From JBMNQH01 sp050944035 (GTDB taxonomy: Bacteria; Bacillota; Clostridia; Oscillospirales; Oscillospiraceae), in assembly GCA_050944035.1 (NCBI GenBank), contig JBMNQH010000032.1:1-9506 (forward strand): a stretch of DNA of 9,506 bases, read 5' to 3'. Below the pieces are notes generated by a model. That model was not told where the DNA came from and searched no databases. It worked only from the letters and a program-made list of their open reading frames with translations. Of the stretch, positions 5,747 to 9,506 are shown piece after piece. A program made the translations under genes and the position numbers. Every line of letters starts with the position of its first letter. Within the stretch, counting starts at the first letter, position 1.

Positions 5747-6482
5747 AACACCTGTAATTCAAGTTAAAAATTTACGCAAGCATTTTGGAAGCCTGCAGGT
5801 TCTCAAGAATCTCAGTCAGGAAATCTTGGAAGGAGAGGTCGTTACCATCATTGGCCCCTCCGGCTGCGGCAAAAGCACATTCCTTCGATGCATGAATCTG
5901 CTTGAAACTCCCGATGAAGGCAGTGTCATTTTTGAAGGCGAAACCGTAAACGGTCCACGCACTGATATTACCGCTTATCGCCGGAAAATAGGCATGGTGT
6001 TTCAGCATTTTAATGTATTTCCTCATCTCACGGTGTTGGAAAATATCACGATTGCCCCGGTCTGCAACAAGATGGCAACGGAAGAGGAAGCTCGCCGCAA
6101 AGGCAGGCTCCTCCTGGAGCGTGTCGGCCTGGCCGACACGGCTGAAGAATATCCCACAAAGCTTTCCGGCGGGCAGAAACAGCGCCTGGCAATCGTCAGG
6201 GCACTGGCCATGGAACCGAAAGTTCTCTTATTTGACGAGCCAACATCTGCCCTGGATCCCGAGATGGTGATAGAAGTGCTGGATGTCATTAAGGAACTTG
6301 CGGAATCCGGAATGACCATTGTCATCGTTACGCACGAGATGGGATTTGCCCGGGAAGTCAGTGACCGTGTTCTCTTTATGTACGACGGTCAAATCGCCGA
6401 GGAGGGTACACCGGAAGAAGTGTTTGATCATACGAAAACGGAACGCGCGAAGGATTTCTTCCGCAAAGTTATTCGAGTTTGA
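5736..6482 (+). CDS. Amino-acid ABC transporter ATP-binding protein
   Basis: This 248-residue ATPase has every expected motif. Walker A is GPSGCGKST (40-48), the Q-loop glutamine is Q90 in VFQHFNVFP, and the signature is LSGGQKQR (143-150). Walker B VLLFDE (163-168) is followed by D-loop SALD (171-174) and switch H200 in VTHEMGFA. The sequence belongs to the GlnQ/HisP polar amino acid class, which matches the neighbouring binding protein and permease. It lacks the extra C-terminal regulatory (ACT/NIL) domain of MetN-type methionine importers, so it is not a canonical MetNIQ system even though the operon looks methionine-related. It overlaps the permease gene by 11 bases and is followed 16 bases later by the methyltransferase. 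Confidence 0.92.
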   Translation: MSDKTPVIQVKNLRKHFGSLQVLKNLSQEILEGEVVTIIGPSGCGKSTFLRCMNLLETPDEGSVIFEGETVNGPRTDITAYRRKIGMVFQHFNVFPHLTVLENITIAPVCNKMATEEEARRKGRLLLERVGLADTAEEYPTKLSGGQKQRLAIVRALAMEPKVLLFDEPTSALDPEMVIEVLDVIKELAESGMTIVIVTHEMGFAREVSDRVLFMYDGQIAEEGTPEEVFDHTKTERAKDFFRKVIRV

Positions 6483-6498
6483 GAAAGGAACATTATTT

Positions 6499-7455
6499 AT
6501 GCGCACAACCATGGAGGAGGCCCTGCACGCTGCCCACATCATGATCATTGATGGTTCGATGGCCACCGGTTTGGAAGGATTGGGCTGTGATCTAAACCAC
6601 TTTTTATGGACAGCACGGGTACTGGATCAACAGCCTGACTTGGTGAAGCAGGTGCATTTGAACTATTTCCGCGCCGGTGCCGACTGTGGTATCACCTGCA
6701 GCTATCAGGCTACCATCCCGGGCTTGACAAAAGCCGGCTATACTGAGAAAGAGGCCGAAAATTTGATCATCCGCTCCGTTGAAATTTTTAAAGAAGCGCG
6801 AGACGAGTGGTGGCAGGCCGAGGGCAAAGCTTCCGGGCGTGTCTATCCTCTCTGCCTAGGCGCTGTCGGTCCTTACGGGGCCTATCTGGCAGACGGTTCC
6901 GAGTATCGCGGCAACTACGGTGTGTCCGATGAGGTGCTGCGGCAATTTCACCAGCGCCGCATGGAGCTGCTGTGGAACGCCGGCTGTGACCTGCTGATGA
7001 TTGAGACTCAGCCCTCCCTGTCCGAGGTGTTGATTGAAACTCAGATTGCCGAGTCCTTGAATGCAGAGTACTGGGTCAGCTTTTCCTGCAAAGACGGCGC
7101 CCATATCCACGAGGGTGACCGGATAGCAGACTGTGCCGCCGCCTTGTCCAAGGGACACCCCCACCTGAAGATGATCGGCGTCAACTGCACGCCGCCTCAG
7201 TTTATTTCCAGTTTGATTGGCGAACTCAGGCAGGCATGTAATTTGCCCATCGGCGTTTATCCCAACAGCGGCGAAGTGTATGATCCCGCCACCAAGACCT
7301 GGTACGGCTCTCGGGCAGCTCTTCGCTTTGGGGACTATGCCCGGCGCTGGATGATGGAAGGAGCATCTGCTGTGGGCGGCTGCTGTCAGACCGGCGATAC
7401 GCACATTTCCGATGTCACGAAATCCCGTGCAATGGTTCTGCCTCTCAAAAAATAA
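6499..7455 (+). CDS. mmuM: Zinc-dependent homocysteine S-methyltransferase (MmuM-like)
   Basis: This 318-residue cytoplasmic enzyme would transfer a methyl group to homocysteine, giving methionine. The donor in the closest known family members is S-methylmethionine, and SAM is an alternative. IDGSMAT (17-23) opens the barrel, MIETQ (167-171) is a conserved strand, and the zinc thiolates are present: C230 in GVNC and the pair C295-C296 in GGCC. VYPNSGEVYD (253-262) and the following W268 fit the MmuM group. Length is right for a stand-alone domain, with no cobalamin domain as in MetH. ATG 6499 follows AAAGGA by about 9 bases; an in-frame ORF upstream inside the ATPase gene is not the real start. 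As last gene of the operon it gives the best clue to its purpose: salvage of methylated sulfur compounds into methionine. The donor substrate is inferred. Confidence 0.88.
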   Translation: MRTTMEEALHAAHIMIIDGSMATGLEGLGCDLNHFLWTARVLDQQPDLVKQVHLNYFRAGADCGITCSYQATIPGLTKAGYTEKEAENLIIRSVEIFKEARDEWWQAEGKASGRVYPLCLGAVGPYGAYLADGSEYRGNYGVSDEVLRQFHQRRMELLWNAGCDLLMIETQPSLSEVLIETQIAESLNAEYWVSFSCKDGAHIHEGDRIADCAAALSKGHPHLKMIGVNCTPPQFISSLIGELRQACNLPIGVYPNSGEVYDPATKTWYGSRAALRFGDYARRWMMEGASAVGGCCQTGDTHISDVTKSRAMVLPLKK

Positions 7456-7456
7456 C

Positions 7457-7493
7457 AGGAGGGCTCACCGTTAAGCCGACGGTGAGCCCTCCT
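7457..7493. terminator. 15-bp hairpin at the operon end, possibly bidirectional
   Basis: AGGAGGGCTCACCGT (7457-7471) pairs perfectly with ACGGTGAGCCCTCCT (7479-7493) around a 7-base loop, starting one base after the methyltransferase stop. On the plus strand no T-run follows. On the minus strand the stem is followed by GTTATTTTTT, so as an intrinsic terminator it is better placed to stop transcripts from the convergent rhodanese side. It probably serves both directions. Confidence 0.7.
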
Positions 7494-7866
7494 ATACGTA
7501 CTGACGGCTGTAGTTCAGATACAGATATGGCCTCTTCCTGGGACAGTTCCTGTCCCCATATTCCATAAAAAGCGACTGGGAATATCGAAAAATTTATGGC
7601 GGAGACACTGGATCAAACCAAACTGCAAAAGAATTCACATTTTTAAAAACAAAGCAATGGGATGCAGCGTTTCAACATCCTGGCCCCTTATTCTTTTCAT
7701 TTGCCACGTTGTCTGATTTGCATACCTGCTTCCTTTGCAGGAACACTTTTCTCGTATCGGCACCGTAAAAGAAAGAAAACTCCACCGCTGCCATTGTTTT
7801 AAGCGGCCATTGCAAACTCAGCTCAAAATTCAGACTTACCTCGATAGATGCGATTGATCACCCGTC
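7494..7866. other. Intergenic stretch between convergent operons
   Basis: No gene is recognisable. A plus-strand frame is open from about 7514 to 7768 but has no start codon. A minus-strand frame open over roughly 7680-7855 has internal ATGs but no ribosome binding site or recognisable motif. The visible structure is a nested palindrome at 7525-7561: ATATGG/CCATAT outside and GGACAG/CTGTCC inside. A decayed gene is possible but cannot be shown. Confidence 0.4.
7525..7561. repeat. Nested palindrome, REP-like
   Basis: GGACAG (7541-7546) and CTGTCC (7550-7555) form a tight stem with a 3-base loop, extendable by one G-C pair. ATATGG (7525-7530) and CCATAT (7556-7561) form an outer stem that leaves about 10 bases bulged on one side. 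It resembles the GGGACAG...CTGTCCC palindromes found as dispersed repeats, but copy number cannot be judged from one window. Confidence 0.4.
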
Positions 7867-8208
7867 TTAACAACCGTAGTCTCTTCCATACGGCCATCCT
7901 GAAAGGCTGCCAATATCATAAATTCGCACATACCCTAATGAAGCGAGTTTGTCCGCAGCCAGCTTGCTTCTTCTTCCTGTCCGACAATAGAGCAAAATGG
8001 CAGCATTTTTATCTCGAATACTCCGTTGTGCAGATTCTGCATTGATTTCATCCAACGGCAGGGAAATCGCACCAGCGCCATGCTCCACGGTATATTCTAG
8101 TTCCGTTCGTACATCTACAAATGCATATGAATCACCGGAATCCATGATAGCTTTTGCCTGTTCAAAGGAGACCCTGCTGTATGGCCGGTCACAAGGTGGG
8201 TATTGCAT
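7867..8208 (-). CDS. Single-domain rhodanese-like sulfurtransferase
   Basis: This 113-residue cytoplasmic protein fills one rhodanese domain. FVDVRTELEYTVEHGAGA (30-47) is the conserved Asp-Val-Arg and central loop region, and LYCRTGRRS (73-81) is the six-residue active-site loop with catalytic C75. The GR-rich loop favours a sulfane sulfur carrier (GlpE/PspE-like) rather than a phosphatase. It would accept sulfur from a thiosulfate or persulfide donor and pass it to cyanide, thioredoxin or a biosynthetic partner. AGAGGA precedes the ATG (8206-8208). It follows the Rrf2 gene by 97 bases on the same strand and may be co-transcribed or controlled by it. Confidence 0.85.
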   Translation of the reverse strand: MQYPPCDRPYSRVSFEQAKAIMDSGDSYAFVDVRTELEYTVEHGAGAISLPLDEINAESAQRSIRDKNAAILLYCRTGRRSKLAADKLASLGYVRIYDIGSLSGWPYGRDYGC

Positions 8209-8305
8209 CGTTCAGCATCCTCTCATTGTGTCGCTTTTTCATTTGGAGACGCGTATCCTGCCCTTCCTTAACGAAATTTGTCTGTTTGCGGTTTTCTGGG
8301 GAAGG

Positions 8306-8719
8306 TCATTCCGAAATGGGTCCTTTCATCAAATCTGCTATTGTAATGTGGTCAAAGTAGTCATTTGTGATTTTATAATACATTTCCCACATTGGGAGAG
8401 TTTTACACTGTTTGCTCCTACTGCATGTCTTTGCATCACATCCAAGGCAGGCAACCGGTGCCAAATCGCCCTCAGTCAACCGCAGGACATCTCCTACCCG
8501 GCACCGATCAGCCGGGTTAATCAAACGATACCCTCCTCCTTTGCCGTGGAGGCCTTCAATTAATTTTCCCCTTGTTAAAAGCGGTAATATCTGCTCCAGA
8601 TATTTAAGCGAAATTTCCTGCCGCTCTGCAACCTGCTTCATCGGGATATAACCCGCATCTTGATGCTCTGCAAGGTCAATTAAGACACGCAAGGCATATC
8701 TTCCGCGTGTTGAAATCAC
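8306..8719 (-). CDS. Rrf2-family transcriptional regulator with Fe-S cysteine motif
   Basis: This 137-residue regulator is of normal Rrf2 length. ISTRGRYALRVLIDLA (2-17) is the typical N-terminal helix, the winged helix-turn-helix spans about 25-66 with GKGGGYRL (59-66) as the wing, and a dimerisation helix follows. The effector segment has C91, C94, C99 and C105. C91/C94-C99-C105 resembles the three-cysteine spacing that holds an iron-sulfur cluster in IscR-type proteins, so redox or cluster sensing is likely. It also resembles clostridial IscR-like proteins next to cysteine desulfurase genes, but no desulfurase is present here. The start is GTG (8717-8719), supported by AAAGGAGG (8730-8737) 10 bases upstream. 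It lies 33 bases after the tcdA stop, probably in the same transcript, with rhodanese next. Confidence 0.88.
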   Translation of the reverse strand: MISTRGRYALRVLIDLAEHQDAGYIPMKQVAERQEISLKYLEQILPLLTRGKLIEGLHGKGGGYRLINPADRCRVGDVLRLTEGDLAPVACLGCDAKTCSRSKQCKTLPMWEMYYKITNDYFDHITIADLMKGPISE

Positions 8720-8752
8720 GTCGGTCCAACCTCCTTTTTCCCTGGTTAAGAT

Positions 8753-9506
8753 TTAAATTACTGCCTCTAAAATAAGGTCATTGACAACTTCACCCGCAAT
8801 CATTAAGCCAACAACCGGGGGAACAAAAGCCGTAGATCCCGGAATGTCACGGCGATCTGTACATTTATGGACGGCACCGGGCGGACAAATGCAGCGGCTT
8901 TTGCAGCTAATTGCCATGTCATCAATGGGCCTGCGCGGTTTCTCTTTTGAATATACAACCTTCATCTGCTGAATTCCACGCTTTTTCAGTTCTCAGCGCA
9001 TAACCCGTGCAAGCGGACAAACGCTTGTCTCGTATATATCAGCCACCTCAAACGCAGCAGGATTCAATTTGTTTCCGGCACCCATGGAGCTGATAATAGG
9101 CACATGGGCGGCTTGGCCTGCATGACCAACTCGATTTTTGAGGCTACTGTATCAACTGCATCTATTATATAGTCATATTTAGAAAAATCAAATTGCCCTT
9201 CAACAGACGGAAGATAAAATGCTTTTACGGCTGTAACCGAACAGTCTGGGTCGATCTCGGCAATTCTTGCTGCCGCCGCATCCACTTTGTATTTTCCAAC
9301 CGTACTTCGAATCGCAAAAATCTGTCGGTTTAAGTTTGCGAGACAAACCCGATCATCATCAACTAAATCCAATGCACCGATACCACTTCGCTCCAATGCC
9401 TCAACTGCATATCCGTCAACTCCCCCGATTCCAAAAACAGAAACTCGTGAATGCTGCAGGCTCCGCACGACTTCTTTTCCTAACAAAAGCTCCGTCCTTG
9501 AAAACT
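8753..9506 (-). pseudogene. tcdA: tcdA (tRNA t6A dehydratase, E1-like), frameshifted and interrupted, 5' end off window
   Basis: Joined translation of three pieces gives a near full-length TcdA/CsdL protein: an E1-like, ATP-dependent enzyme that converts t6A to cyclic t6A in tRNAs reading ANN codons. From the right edge the frame reads FSRTELLLGKEVVR, so the true start is just outside the window and a start at 9486 is not correct. The nucleotide-binding loop is FGIGGVDGY, where GIGGVGG is usual (codon 9415-9417). DDDRVCLANLNRQI follows. The frame is lost near 9107-9113, where one G appears missing in GGGCGGCTT. It resumes as PIISSMGAGNKLNP and meets TGA (8993-8995), where VMRRELKKRG is expected. 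The tail continues through CICPPG and RRDIPGSTAFVPPV to TAA at 8753-8755. Three defects argue for decay, though base-calling error could explain the frameshift. Confidence 0.85.

Noticed and set aside
7514..7768. Open plus-strand frame in the intergenic region
   Set aside because: It has no usable start codon or ribosome binding site and the translation is unrecognisable; probably chance or a relic.
9064..9486. Independent 140-residue ThiF-like protein starting at 9486
   Set aside because: Reading continues in frame to the window edge with FSRTELLL, and the C-terminal residues after the frameshift are out of frame. It is part of the broken tcdA.
1..9506. CRISPR array, phage genes or rRNA
   Set aside because: No regularly spaced direct repeats, phage structural motifs or rRNA sequence were seen on either strand.

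Overview
The window looks like a chromosomal segment of a low-to-moderate G+C Gram-positive anaerobe, most likely a gut clostridium of the Oscillospiraceae/Ruminococcaceae kind. The reasons are GGAGG-type ribosome binding sites with ATG, GTG and TTG starts, a solute-binding lipoprotein with a lipobox, an Rrf2 regulator beside a TcdA-type gene, and intrinsic terminators throughout. No species can be named from the sequence alone.

Layout. Positions 1-280 hold no clear gene, only a possible terminator of something upstream and a consensus promoter. A tRNA-Ala(CGC) at 281-356 follows, then two hairpins, the second a good terminator. From 497 to about 1240 on the minus strand lies a dead IS3-family transposase with stops, frameshifts, an internal deletion and a lost catalytic Asp. 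It abuts a plus-strand FRG-domain gene (1248-2171) that appears to have lost its 5' end. A gene-free stretch (2172-2512) leads to the main locus.

The main locus (2513-7493) is a five-gene operon: an M20 metallo-amidohydrolase, an amino-acid ABC importer (lipoprotein, permease, ATPase) and a zinc-thiolate homocysteine S-methyltransferase. Together they suggest import and processing of a methionine-related or N-acylated sulfur compound, with methyl transfer to homocysteine to make methionine. In front of it sits what reads as a complete, classical translation-coupled attenuator. A promoter is followed by a 35-residue leader peptide in which 13 residues are Met or Cys (9 of 14 in the core) and then by an intrinsic terminator. 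The 3' end of the leader ORF can pair either with its own Shine-Dalgarno region or with the 5' arm of the terminator. I regard this as the most interesting signal in the window. Leader-peptide attenuation for sulfur amino acids is not the usual clostridial solution, which is a T-box or S-box, and neither of those is visible here.

The right end is convergent on the minus strand: a single-domain rhodanese (7867-8208), an Rrf2-family Fe-S-type regulator (8306-8719) and a tcdA (tRNA t6A dehydratase) gene running off the window. That tcdA copy is broken by a frameshift and a nonsense codon. The 7494-7866 gap shows palindromes but no recognisable gene.
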